Of a stretch of DNA of 44,254 nucleotides, positions 25,581 to 32,158 are shown one piece after another. The position numbers and the translations under genes are program-made. The stretch comes from an uncultured Prevotellaceae bacterium (GTDB lineage: Bacteria; Bacteroidota; Bacteroidia; Bacteroidales; Bacteroidaceae). The first letter of the stretch is position 1; the number at the start of each line of letters is the position of its first letter. The notes below the pieces were generated by a model. It searched no databases and had not been told where the DNA came from. It saw nothing but the letters and a program-made list of their open reading frames with translations. The stretch covers positions 1-44,254 of the forward strand of contig ONQT01000011.1 of assembly GCA_900320045.1 (NCBI GenBank). Reading direction: 5' to 3'.

Positions 25581-27143
25581 TTATTCGAGCAGTCCTCCGG
25601 CGTTGCCTCCCTGCATGATGGGAGCAACCAGTGTGCTGAGGTAGATTTCCAGGTAGGTATAGCCTGTCTCGTGAACGGTATTGCCGTCGCTGGCGTCGTT
25701 GGGATTCATGCCCACTTCGCGCTCCCAGTCGTCGGGAACACCGTCGCCGTCGCTGTCTGCTGGTGCAGGCTTGCTGGCCAGGACGGGCCACGGCTGCCAG
25801 TCTTTTCCGGCCTTGCCGCTGGGACGGTTGTCGTCCTGCGAGTCGATGATGCCGGGATTGTTGGGCCGTCCCTTGGCGTCGAGCAGTGTTCCCGTGTGAC
25901 TGGTGAGTCCGTAGCGGGTGTCCATGACCATGGTCTCGTCAATTTGGTCGCGGTGCAGCGAGCAGCCGGCATAGTCCAGCACGCGCAGGAAGGCTGTGTT
26001 GGCGTTGTGGGTTGTGGTAGGCGGCACGGCGATGGGCTGCTGCAGGCGGATGGTGTCGCGCGTCTCCTTGGTCCACGTGCCGTCGGTCTTGGCGGCATCC
26101 ACCTGTTCGTAGACGCCCAGCGTCCAGTTGTCCTTGGTGACCTCCGGGTATTTGTCGTTCACGTTGCCGTTGATATAGTAGTGTCCCCAGCGGTGCCACA
26201 TGACATCCCACTTGTTGGGCTTGTCGGTGTCGTGCTTGGTGTAGCTGCTGGTGCGTACGCCAATCTGGGCGATGCGCTGCTCGATTTTCTCCTTGCGCTT
26301 GGCGGTGGCAGGACCGGGCTTGTAGTAGTTGTTGACGATGTTGACGTTCTGGCCCTCGCCGCCGTAGCATCCGTTGCCGGCCCAGTTGTAGAACACGTTG
26401 TTGCGAATGTCCACGCGCTCGTCCTCCTGAGTGGTCTGTCGCGGACCCAGTCGCGGGCAGCGTGAGTCGTGGTGTGCCAGCAGGTTGTGGTGGTACGACG
26501 CTCCGCTGCCGCCCCAGTTGCCGCCGTATCCGTGTGCGCCTTTCTGGTGTCCGCTGTTGCGCAGGCTCTGGCTGACGATGCACCACTGTACGGTGATGTC
26601 CTTGCCTCCGTAGACGGAACAGCACTCGTCGATGCTCCACGAGATGGAGCAGTGGTCGACGATGATGTTGTTATGGTCGCTGGCTCCCAGTCCGTCGCCC
26701 TCGTGGTTGGCCACCTGGCGGTTGCCCAGTCGGAAGCGCATGAAGCGGATGATGATGTTGTCTGCCGAGATGACGAAGGGGTAGTCGGCCACGCAGATGC
26801 CGTCGCCGGGAGCCGTCTGTCCGGCAATGGTCAGGTCGCCGCTGTTCACCTTCAGCTCCTTCTTCAGGAAGATGGTGCCGCTGAGGTCGAAGACGATGGT
26901 GCGGGGGCCTTTTTTCTTGACGGCCCATCGCAGCGAGCCCTCAATAGGCTCCTTGTCGTCGCCGTTGTCGTCGAGCGTGGTGACGTGGTAAACGCTGCCT
27001 CCGCGTCCGCCGGTGGTGTACATGCCGAAGCCCTCGGCGCCGGGGAAGGCGGGAGTCTTCTGCTGTTGTGCCAGACTATTGGCGGGCTGTAGCATCAGCC
27101 ACGCCGCCAGCACGAGAATCAGGGTTGCCTGTATCTGTTTCAT
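25581..27143 (-). CDS. PL1 pectate lyase, untailed (second of tandem pair)
   Basis: 520 residues from the ATG at 27143, chosen because MKQIQATLILVLAAWLMLQPANSLAQ is a clean signal peptide; an ATG at 27170 would overlap the previous gene. The PL1 beta-helix includes AFPGAEGFGMYTTGGRGGSVYHVTTLDDNG, IVFDLSGTIFL, NIIIRFMRFRLGNRQ, DHCSISWSIDECCSVYGGKDITVQWC, HGYGGNWGGSGASYHHNLLAHHDSRCPRLGP and VFYNWAGNGCYGGEG. The C-terminus has a calcium-binding-like PADSDGDGVPDDWE segment and ends PIMQGGNAGGLLE with no export tail. It cleaves de-esterified homogalacturonan by beta-elimination. It starts 4 bases after its tailed paralogue, so the two are co-transcribed. Lack of the tail suggests a different location, possibly the periplasm. 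Confidence 0.9.
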   Translation of the reverse strand: MKQIQATLILVLAAWLMLQPANSLAQQQKTPAFPGAEGFGMYTTGGRGGSVYHVTTLDDNGDDKEPIEGSLRWAVKKKGPRTIVFDLSGTIFLKKELKVNSGDLTIAGQTAPGDGICVADYPFVISADNIIIRFMRFRLGNRQVANHEGDGLGASDHNNIIVDHCSISWSIDECCSVYGGKDITVQWCIVSQSLRNSGHQKGAHGYGGNWGGSGASYHHNLLAHHDSRCPRLGPRQTTQEDERVDIRNNVFYNWAGNGCYGGEGQNVNIVNNYYKPGPATAKRKEKIEQRIAQIGVRTSSYTKHDTDKPNKWDVMWHRWGHYYINGNVNDKYPEVTKDNWTLGVYEQVDAAKTDGTWTKETRDTIRLQQPIAVPPTTTHNANTAFLRVLDYAGCSLHRDQIDETMVMDTRYGLTSHTGTLLDAKGRPNNPGIIDSQDDNRPSGKAGKDWQPWPVLASKPAPADSDGDGVPDDWEREVGMNPNDASDGNTVHETGYTYLEIYLSTLVAPIMQGGNAGGLLE

Positions 27144-27147
27144 AGTC

Positions 27148-29169
27148 TTATATGATAACCTTTTTACCATTCACGATATACAAGCCCTTGGCTGCCGGCC
27201 TGTCCTGCAATCTGCGTCCGTCGAGCGTAAAGTATCCACTCCCCTTGCCCTTTGGAGAGGTGGCTGGGGTGAGGCCTATTCCTGTCGCCGTTTTGCCATA
27301 CAGGGTGATGACCCATATGGCCTGCAGACCTCCTGGGGTAAAGGTCAGACTGCCCTGGAGAGGCTGCTCGAAACTGATGCTGCAAGTTTTGTTGCTGCCC
27401 CCCGTCTTGTCGTCGAAGACATACTGTGTAGGTGCGAACTGTGTGCCGTTGCACTCGGCCAGATAGGTGTCCTTCTCGGCGTCGTCGTAGTTGGAAGCGC
27501 CTGTGAAGTCTATCTGGCTGACTTCGATTCCAGTGGGGATGCTGATGGTGTACTGTGTGCCGGCGGAATATTTGATGCCGCTGACGCCATAGCTGCTGCC
27601 CGTGGAGTAATTCTTGCCGGAAACGCTGATGCTGAAGTCGCCGTTGAAGTTCCATCCGTCGGTATGCGTCGAGGGTGCCAGCACGTATTCCGTAGGATCG
27701 GTGTTGACGAAGATGTCCTGTCCGCTGAGTACGGTGCCGCCGGCGTTCTGCGCCTCGGTGATGGCTGCCACGAGGTCGTTGGCGGCGTTCTCGATGTTGG
27801 CATAGCCGTTGGCGGCAATTGCCCCTTCGTTGTCAACGGCCAGCGGGCTGCCGCTCTGGGCGAGCGTGGGCCACGGGCTGTCGCTGCCGGTGATGACGGT
27901 CTTGACGTCGTCCTGCGTGTTGATGATGCCCGGGTTGTTGCTGCTGCCGGTGCTGGTTGCCTTGCCCTCGCGGGTGTCGCTGACGATGATGCCGTCCAGC
28001 TGGTCACGGTGCAGCGAGCAGCCGGCATAGTCCAGCACGCGCTGGTAGGCGGTCTTGGCAGAGTGGGTGGTGACGGCGTAGTAGCTGACGGGCTTGTCGA
28101 GATGCATCTGCTGCTTCACCTCGTCGTTGAAGGTGTTGTCGCACTGGCTGTTGTCTATCTGGTTGTAGATGCCCGTCGTCCAGTTGTCGGCCGTCACGTC
28201 GCTATGGGTGGCGTTGTAGTTGCCGTCGACGTAGAACGTGCCCCACTTGTGCCACATGACGTCCCACTGGTTGGCATCAGCAGTGCCGTGCTTGGTATAG
28301 GCCGTGGTGCGGATACCGATCTTGGCAATGCGCTTCTGTACCTTGGCCGACGACTTCATGGTGCAGGGGCCGGGCTTGTAGTAGTTGTTGACCATGTTGA
28401 CATTCATGCCCTCACCGCCGTAGCAGCCCTCGCCGCCCCAGTTGTAGATGACGTTGTTGCGCATGTCCATGCGCTCGTCGGTCTGGGTGCCGGGGCGCGG
28501 ACCCAGTCGCGGCGTGCGGCTCTCGTTGTGGGCCACCAGGTTGTGGTGGTACGACGCTCCGCTGCCGCCCCAGTTGCCACCGTAGCCGTGCGCACCCTTC
28601 GAGTGTCCGGCGTTCTTCAGGCTCTGGCTGGCGATGCACCACTGCACGGTGATGTTCTTGCCGCCGTACACCGACAGGCACTCGTCGATGCTCCACGATA
28701 CGGAGCAGTGGTCTATGATGATGTTGTGATGGTCCATGGAGCCCAGTCCGTCGCCCTCGTGGTTGGCCACATACTTGTTGCCCAGTCGGAAGCGCATGTA
28801 GCGCACGATGATGTTGTCACCAATCATCGTTACGGGATAGTCGGCCAGGCAGATGCCGTCGCCGGGCGCCGTCTGTCCCAGGAGCGTCTTGTTGCCCTTG
28901 ATGGCCAGTGCGCGCGTCAGGTGGATGGTGCCGCTGACGTCGAAGACGACGATGAGTGCGGCGTTGCTCTCCACGGCCTTGCGCAGCGTGCCGTTGCCAC
29001 CGTTGTCGGCCAGCGACGTCACGTGGTAAACGGTGCCGCCGCGTCCGCCGGTAGCATACATGCCGAAGCCCTCGGCGCCGGGGAAGGCAGGAATGGTCTG
29101 TGCCGTCAGAGCTATGGCACTAAAGAGCAGCACCAGGGTGCAGAGTGTAGTAAACAGGTGTCTTTTCAT
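27148..29169 (-). CDS. PL1 pectate lyase with C-terminal modules and T9SS-type tail
   Basis: 673 residues from the ATG at 29169 (MKRHLFTTLCTLVLLFSAIALTAQ signal peptide); the frame runs 13 codons further upstream, but the promoter box lies there. The PL1 domain (about 25-400) closely resembles the neighbouring paralogue: AFPGAEGFGMYATGGRGGTVYHV, VVFDVSGTIHL, NIIVRYMRFRLGN, DHCSVSWSIDECLSVYGG, SYHHNLVAHNESRTPRLGP with the R-x-P-R cluster expected of PL1, and VIYNWGGEGCYGGEG. Residues of about 430-630 form extra beta-rich modules. The repeat-encoded linker GLTPATSPKGKGSG leads into YFTLDGRRLQDRPAAKGLYIVNGKKVII, missing the usual final Lys. It is the first gene of the PL1 pair, with its own promoter. 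Confidence 0.92.
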   Translation of the reverse strand: MKRHLFTTLCTLVLLFSAIALTAQTIPAFPGAEGFGMYATGGRGGTVYHVTSLADNGGNGTLRKAVESNAALIVVFDVSGTIHLTRALAIKGNKTLLGQTAPGDGICLADYPVTMIGDNIIVRYMRFRLGNKYVANHEGDGLGSMDHHNIIIDHCSVSWSIDECLSVYGGKNITVQWCIASQSLKNAGHSKGAHGYGGNWGGSGASYHHNLVAHNESRTPRLGPRPGTQTDERMDMRNNVIYNWGGEGCYGGEGMNVNMVNNYYKPGPCTMKSSAKVQKRIAKIGIRTTAYTKHGTADANQWDVMWHKWGTFYVDGNYNATHSDVTADNWTTGIYNQIDNSQCDNTFNDEVKQQMHLDKPVSYYAVTTHSAKTAYQRVLDYAGCSLHRDQLDGIIVSDTREGKATSTGSSNNPGIINTQDDVKTVITGSDSPWPTLAQSGSPLAVDNEGAIAANGYANIENAANDLVAAITEAQNAGGTVLSGQDIFVNTDPTEYVLAPSTHTDGWNFNGDFSISVSGKNYSTGSSYGVSGIKYSAGTQYTISIPTGIEVSQIDFTGASNYDDAEKDTYLAECNGTQFAPTQYVFDDKTGGSNKTCSISFEQPLQGSLTFTPGGLQAIWVITLYGKTATGIGLTPATSPKGKGSGYFTLDGRRLQDRPAAKGLYIVNGKKVII
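27238..27274 (-). repeat. GC-rich element in the PL1 linker
   Basis: Minus-strand CCTCACCCCAGCCACC then TCTCCAAAGGGCAAGGGGAG, translated GLTPATSPKGKGSG. It aligns with the amylase copy, and the homology continues into the tail codons (GTGGATACT.TACGCTCGA). Confidence 0.8.
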
Positions 29170-29195
29170 TGTTGTAGTGATTTTGTTTTCGACTG

Positions 29196-29203
29196 CAAAG
29201 TTA
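29196..29203 (-). promoter_or_regulatory. -7 promoter box of the PL1 pair
   Basis: Minus-strand TAACTTTG fits TAnnTTTG, 26 bases before the ATG at 29169. No well-spaced -33 element is seen in the 180-base gap. Confidence 0.55.
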
Positions 29204-29351
29204 CACATAATCTTTGATATGTTGGTGCACTTTTAGTCAAAAAAGGTGGAAAACCGCCAGACGTTCATTACTGAGCGCCTGGCAGCATCCTTAATGAAAA
29301 CCTATTAGAAGGATAGATTTGTTTAGTATAAAATAGATCAAGAGAGTTCGT

Positions 29352-29492
29352 TTAATCGGGCTCGTATGTACCATTGTCTTCGCCGCCGTATCCCATTCCG
29401 TCAATGCCGTCTATACGGGCTGAAGCAGCAAGAAATGATGAACAGACAACCTTAATAACTTCCTGTGCGGGTGCAATATAATTCTTTTTCAT
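29352..29492 (-). CDS. small peptide of the MKKxYIxP family (copy B)
   Basis: 46 residues from the ATG at 29492: MKKNYIAPAQEVIKVVCSSF, then LAASARIDGIDGMGYGGEDN and GTYEPD. The open frame extends 23 codons upstream, but those codons lie in an inverted repeat and the other two family members begin at the equivalent MKK. It shares M1 K2 K3 Y5 I6 P8 V12 V15 L21 S24 with copies A and C without gaps. The tail is Gly/Asp/Glu-rich but less acidic than in the others. It follows the beta-helix protein gene by 123 bases on the same strand. The cysteine is at 17, not at 22 as in copy A, which argues against a shared lipobox. Function is unknown. Confidence 0.7.
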   Translation of the reverse strand: MKKNYIAPAQEVIKVVCSSFLAASARIDGIDGMGYGGEDNGTYEPD

Positions 29493-29511
29493 TGTTTTTT
29501 CGTTTTTTATG

Positions 29512-29622
29512 CCCCATAAGTTAGGGGGTTGGGGGTCTGAACAAGCGTTTATCAGACCCATTATATTTTTTCATCGAGGAGCCTGCGCCTGTTCAGACCC
29601 CTGTCGTCCCCTAACTTAGGGG
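29512..29622. repeat. long imperfect inverted repeat across the 3' end of the beta-helix gene
   Basis: The left arm 29512-29547 reads CCCCATAAGTTAGGGGG then TTGGGGGTCTGAACAAGCG. The right arm 29585-29622, read on the minus strand, is CCCCTAAGTTAGGGG then ACGACAGGGGTCTGAACAGG and CGC. The arms match over about 36 bases with a few differences, around a 37-base AT-rich centre. Each arm also holds its own small palindrome (CCCCTAAGTTAGGGG). The right arm contains the beta-helix gene's last codon and stop. It could act as a terminator or mRNA-stabilising structure. Confidence 0.8.
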
Positions 29623-31307
29623 ACAAACACCTTCTTGCCATTCACGATATAGAGACCCTTTGTGGGCTGCTCGACACGCTGTCCCTGCAGGTTGTAGCAC
29701 TTGCCGTCAGCGGCACTTCCGTTAACGTGAGGCATGTCAATGTAAGTCACGTCGCCGAATCCGTCGTCGACAGCCATGCGGGCCTCATTGGGAACACCCG
29801 TGAAGTAGGCGCGGAAAGGCTTGATGTTCTTCGTAGAACTTGATGCCTTGTACAAGTTGCCACCCGATACGAAGTAATCGCCAGGGGCCATCTCGGTAGA
29901 GCTGTAGACGCCTCTGAATACGGCAGGTGAGAAGGTTACCTCCGGTGTGCCCTCAACAATAGTCACACCATTGATGTTCTTGGCTGTACTGACAGCAGTC
30001 GTGACCTTGATGAGGCAGGGCGTGTTGGCGGTGATGGCATCAGTACCATCCAACATCTGAGTAAATGTCAGCGCCTTGGTGCTGCTGTTGTATGCCGTAA
30101 AGTTAGCAATCTTCACATCATCGCCATAGGTAGCCTTCAGCGTTGCGTTGTCCATACTGAACGGCAGACAGAGCGTGGCCCACTTAGCCTCCGGAATACT
30201 GCGGGTGAGTTCCACAACAGCATGTTTTTTTTCGGTAGGAGTATATGTGTTCTCTTCATTCATGCTAACAATCAGCCAGCGCGGGTCTCCAACAACTCCT
30301 CCAGTGGTTGAAGCTGTAGCTAAAGCATGAGATGGATGGATTCCAAAATTGTGATTCTCTGCATCGTAGAAAGGTATTTCGCCAGTGTAGTCAAGATTTG
30401 CATAGTCTTTGGTATAACTGCCAGTATTCCATTCTGCGGTATATGTATGAAGTGCATTGTTTTTTTGTATTACAGTACCTGCACCTGTTTTAGAGTAGAA
30501 AACATAAGCTTCCCCTGTTCCGTATTTGTCCCAGAAGATATTATCTTTAAACGTGAAGGTATTTGACGCGTTGTTATATTTATTATCTACGTACAACATA
30601 CCTGTTCGACTATTGGAACCGCATTTGTAGACGGTGTTGTTGTTGAATACAAACGTAAAGATGTCATCGCTTGCGGTTTCAGGATGGAACAGTTGGTCTC
30701 CATTATAATTGTAGATAGTAGAATTCGTGAATGAAACATTTTGTACTTTATGGGTAGGATCTATCAAATAATATCCATTTCCCATGTCGTGGATAATACA
30801 GCCATTGAACGAGATGGTATTGAGGGTATAGCTAGCATTACCGTTTTTGATTAGGAATCTGTGAGTAGACTCAATAGCCGTAATGTCACAATCAATAAAC
30901 GAGATATGGTCGACGTTGCCACAGCTAGTGATATTGATAAATGTGTCGTCAGACGATATAAGGAATATGCCTTTGAACGTAAGACTGCCTGTAGGTGTTC
31001 CTCCACCATCGCTAACGACCTTGGTCGTCAATGTCACTTTGGCACCTTCGGCTGCTTGCAGCGTAACGCTACGTACCTTAGGCATCTGTAGCTGCTTGTA
31101 CGACATGCCTTCGCAGGTATAGGTTCCTGCGTTCATGGTGATAACTGTTGTACCCGCTACCTCGGAGTTGTAGGCTGTTTCGTACGCTGTTTTCAGTTCA
31201 GAATCATTATTAACTGTTACAGCGACTTCATCTGCCCAGGCAGTGTTTGTGCCTGCCACTGCGAGGAGGAGCAGCAGGGCTGTTTTGAAAAGTTTGTTTG
31301 TTTTCAT
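29616..31307 (-). CDS. secreted beta-helix protein, DUF4957/DUF5123 type, tailed
   Basis: 563 residues. A signal peptide (MKTNKLFKTALLLLLAVAGTNTAWA) is followed by a right-handed beta-helix: ITMNAGTYTCEG, SLTFKGIFLISSD, HISFIDCDITAI, TISFNGCIIHDMGNGYYLID, VSFTNSTIYNYNGDQLFHP, FVFNNNTVYKC and FTFKDNIFWDKYG. This looks like the DUF4957/DUF5123 proteins found in Bacteroidota pectin loci, which resemble pectate lyases but have no catalytic residues I can assign. A beta-sandwich follows (ELTRSIPEAKWATLCLPFSMD). The tail CYNLQGQRVEQPTKGLYIVNGKKVFVP ends in Pro where relatives end in Lys, because the last codon and stop lie in an inverted repeat. It starts 52 bases after the ECF sigma gene and may be co-transcribed with it. 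A pectin-binding or lyase role is inferred. Confidence 0.82.
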   Translation of the reverse strand: MKTNKLFKTALLLLLAVAGTNTAWADEVAVTVNNDSELKTAYETAYNSEVAGTTVITMNAGTYTCEGMSYKQLQMPKVRSVTLQAAEGAKVTLTTKVVSDGGGTPTGSLTFKGIFLISSDDTFINITSCGNVDHISFIDCDITAIESTHRFLIKNGNASYTLNTISFNGCIIHDMGNGYYLIDPTHKVQNVSFTNSTIYNYNGDQLFHPETASDDIFTFVFNNNTVYKCGSNSRTGMLYVDNKYNNASNTFTFKDNIFWDKYGTGEAYVFYSKTGAGTVIQKNNALHTYTAEWNTGSYTKDYANLDYTGEIPFYDAENHNFGIHPSHALATASTTGGVVGDPRWLIVSMNEENTYTPTEKKHAVVELTRSIPEAKWATLCLPFSMDNATLKATYGDDVKIANFTAYNSSTKALTFTQMLDGTDAITANTPCLIKVTTAVSTAKNINGVTIVEGTPEVTFSPAVFRGVYSSTEMAPGDYFVSGGNLYKASSSTKNIKPFRAYFTGVPNEARMAVDDGFGDVTYIDMPHVNGSAADGKCYNLQGQRVEQPTKGLYIVNGKKVFVP

Positions 31308-31359
31308 CGTCTTGATATTGTTTGATTAGTTATTCGATAATTTCTGACGGCAAAGGCTG

Positions 31360-31869
31360 CTATCCGGCGGCCAGATGGCTGACGTAGGAGCGCAACTGCT
31401 TGCGGCCGGTACCCAGATAGAACTCTGCTGTCTTGTACTTCATGTCCAACAGCTCGGCAATCTCCGACACGGGACGCTGCTCCAGCACGCTGAGGCGCAT
31501 GACGCGGGCCGTCTGGACAGGCATGCACCCGATGCGACGCTCCAACAGTTCCACCATCTGACGGGCTGAAAAACGTCGGAAAGAGTCGTTGGAGCAGTCG
31601 TCGGCATACAACTGGTATTGTGATTCCAGGCGTCTGACGGCCTGACGGTGGCGCCACACGTCGTTCACCTGGTTGCGCAGCGTGGTGTACACCAGGGCGG
31701 GCAGGGTGACGACGGTCGTCAGTCGGCAACCGGTCAAGAGACGGAGAAAGGTGTTCTGTACGGCGTCCTCAGCCGTCATGCGGTCACCCTGCAGGAGCTT
31801 GGTGGCAAAAACCACCAGCTCCTCGCGGTGCTCGTCGTAGTAGTCGGAAAGAATGCTGCTGCTGTTCAT
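31360..31869 (-). CDS. ECF-type RNA polymerase sigma factor
   Basis: 169 residues. The sigma-2 region is visible at about 8-75 (YYDEHREELVVFATKLLQGD, AEDAVQNTFLRLLTG, LVYTTLRNQVNDVWRHRQA) and sigma-4 at about 105-165 (MVELLERRIGCMPVQTARVM, SVLEQRPVSEIAELLDMKYK, TAEFYLGTGRKQLRSYV). These proteins direct RNA polymerase to special promoters. Most Bacteroidota ECF factors at polysaccharide loci sit beside a FecR-like anti-sigma gene and a SusC transducer; neither is visible here. The gene begins 36 bases after the stop of acidic peptide C and ends 52 bases before the beta-helix gene, all on one strand. The likely targets are the surrounding genes, but this is inference from position. Confidence 0.88.
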   Translation of the reverse strand: MNSSSILSDYYDEHREELVVFATKLLQGDRMTAEDAVQNTFLRLLTGCRLTTVVTLPALVYTTLRNQVNDVWRHRQAVRRLESQYQLYADDCSNDSFRRFSARQMVELLERRIGCMPVQTARVMRLSVLEQRPVSEIAELLDMKYKTAEFYLGTGRKQLRSYVSHLAAG

Positions 31870-31905
31870 GTGAAAAGATCGTGTGTTAACGCACTGGTCC
31901 TGTCG

Positions 31906-32106
31906 CTACTCGCTGAAGTCGAAGTCGTCGGCACCGAAGTCGTCGAACTCGAAGGCGTGGCTCTCGGCCTCCAGACCACCGTCGCTCTCGCCGACGATGT
32001 TGAAATCTTCGTCCAGACCCGTGAAACTTGTGATGGAACCACACAGCAGCGTGGTACAGGCAATATGCGTGACCTCAATCTGAGGATGGATATATGTCTT
32101 TTTCAT
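31906..32106 (-). CDS. small acidic peptide of the MKKxYIxP family (copy C)
   Basis: 66 residues: MKKTYIHPQIEVTHIACTTL, LCGSITSFTGLDEDFNIVGE, then SDGGLEAESHAFEFDDFGAD and DFDFSE. The first 24 residues align without gaps to copies A and B (M1 K2 K3 Y5 I6 P8 V12 I15 L21 S24). About 15 of 66 residues are Asp or Glu, with only two Lys. It lies 52 bases after the CE8 esterase gene and 36 bases before the ECF sigma gene. The whole upstream gap is a heptamer repeat running up to the start codon, so translation starts in an unusual A/T repeat leader. No reliable export signal is seen. Function is unknown. Confidence 0.75.
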   Translation of the reverse strand: MKKTYIHPQIEVTHIACTTLLCGSITSFTGLDEDFNIVGESDGGLEAESHAFEFDDFGADDFDFSE

Positions 32107-32150
32107 TTACAATTTGACAATTTACAATTTACAATTTACAATTTATGGGG
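32105..32150 (-). repeat. AT-rich heptamer tandem repeat in the leader of peptide C
   Basis: Five copies of AAATTGT (minus strand), one with a C insertion, fill most of the 52 bases between the CE8 stop and the ATG of peptide C. The 20 bases TAAATTGTCAAATTGTAAAT at 32124-32105 recur exactly in front of purN at 40242-40261. Confidence 0.85.
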
Positions 32151-32158
32151 CAATTGGG

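Noticed and set aside
27013-29217. 734-codon plus-strand frame across both PL1 genes
   Set aside because: It runs through two real genes on the other strand and their promoter, and reads as A/V/G-rich filler. The same reason excludes the long antisense frames at 3216-4550, 12691-14217 and 33149-34639.
29512-29622. Insertion sequence ends
   Set aside because: The arms enclose only 37 bases with no transposase and no flanking target duplication that I can see. A repeat element or hairpin is the better reading.
14902-32106. Acidic peptides as ribosomally made modified peptide precursors
   Set aside because: A conserved leader with variable tail would fit, but no maturation enzyme or dedicated transporter gene lies nearby and the tails lack a Cys/Ser/Thr core. 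Kept only as a remote option.
32105-32150. Possible CRISPR-like array of short repeats
   Set aside because: The unit is only 7 bases with no spacers and no cas genes are present. It is a simple tandem repeat.
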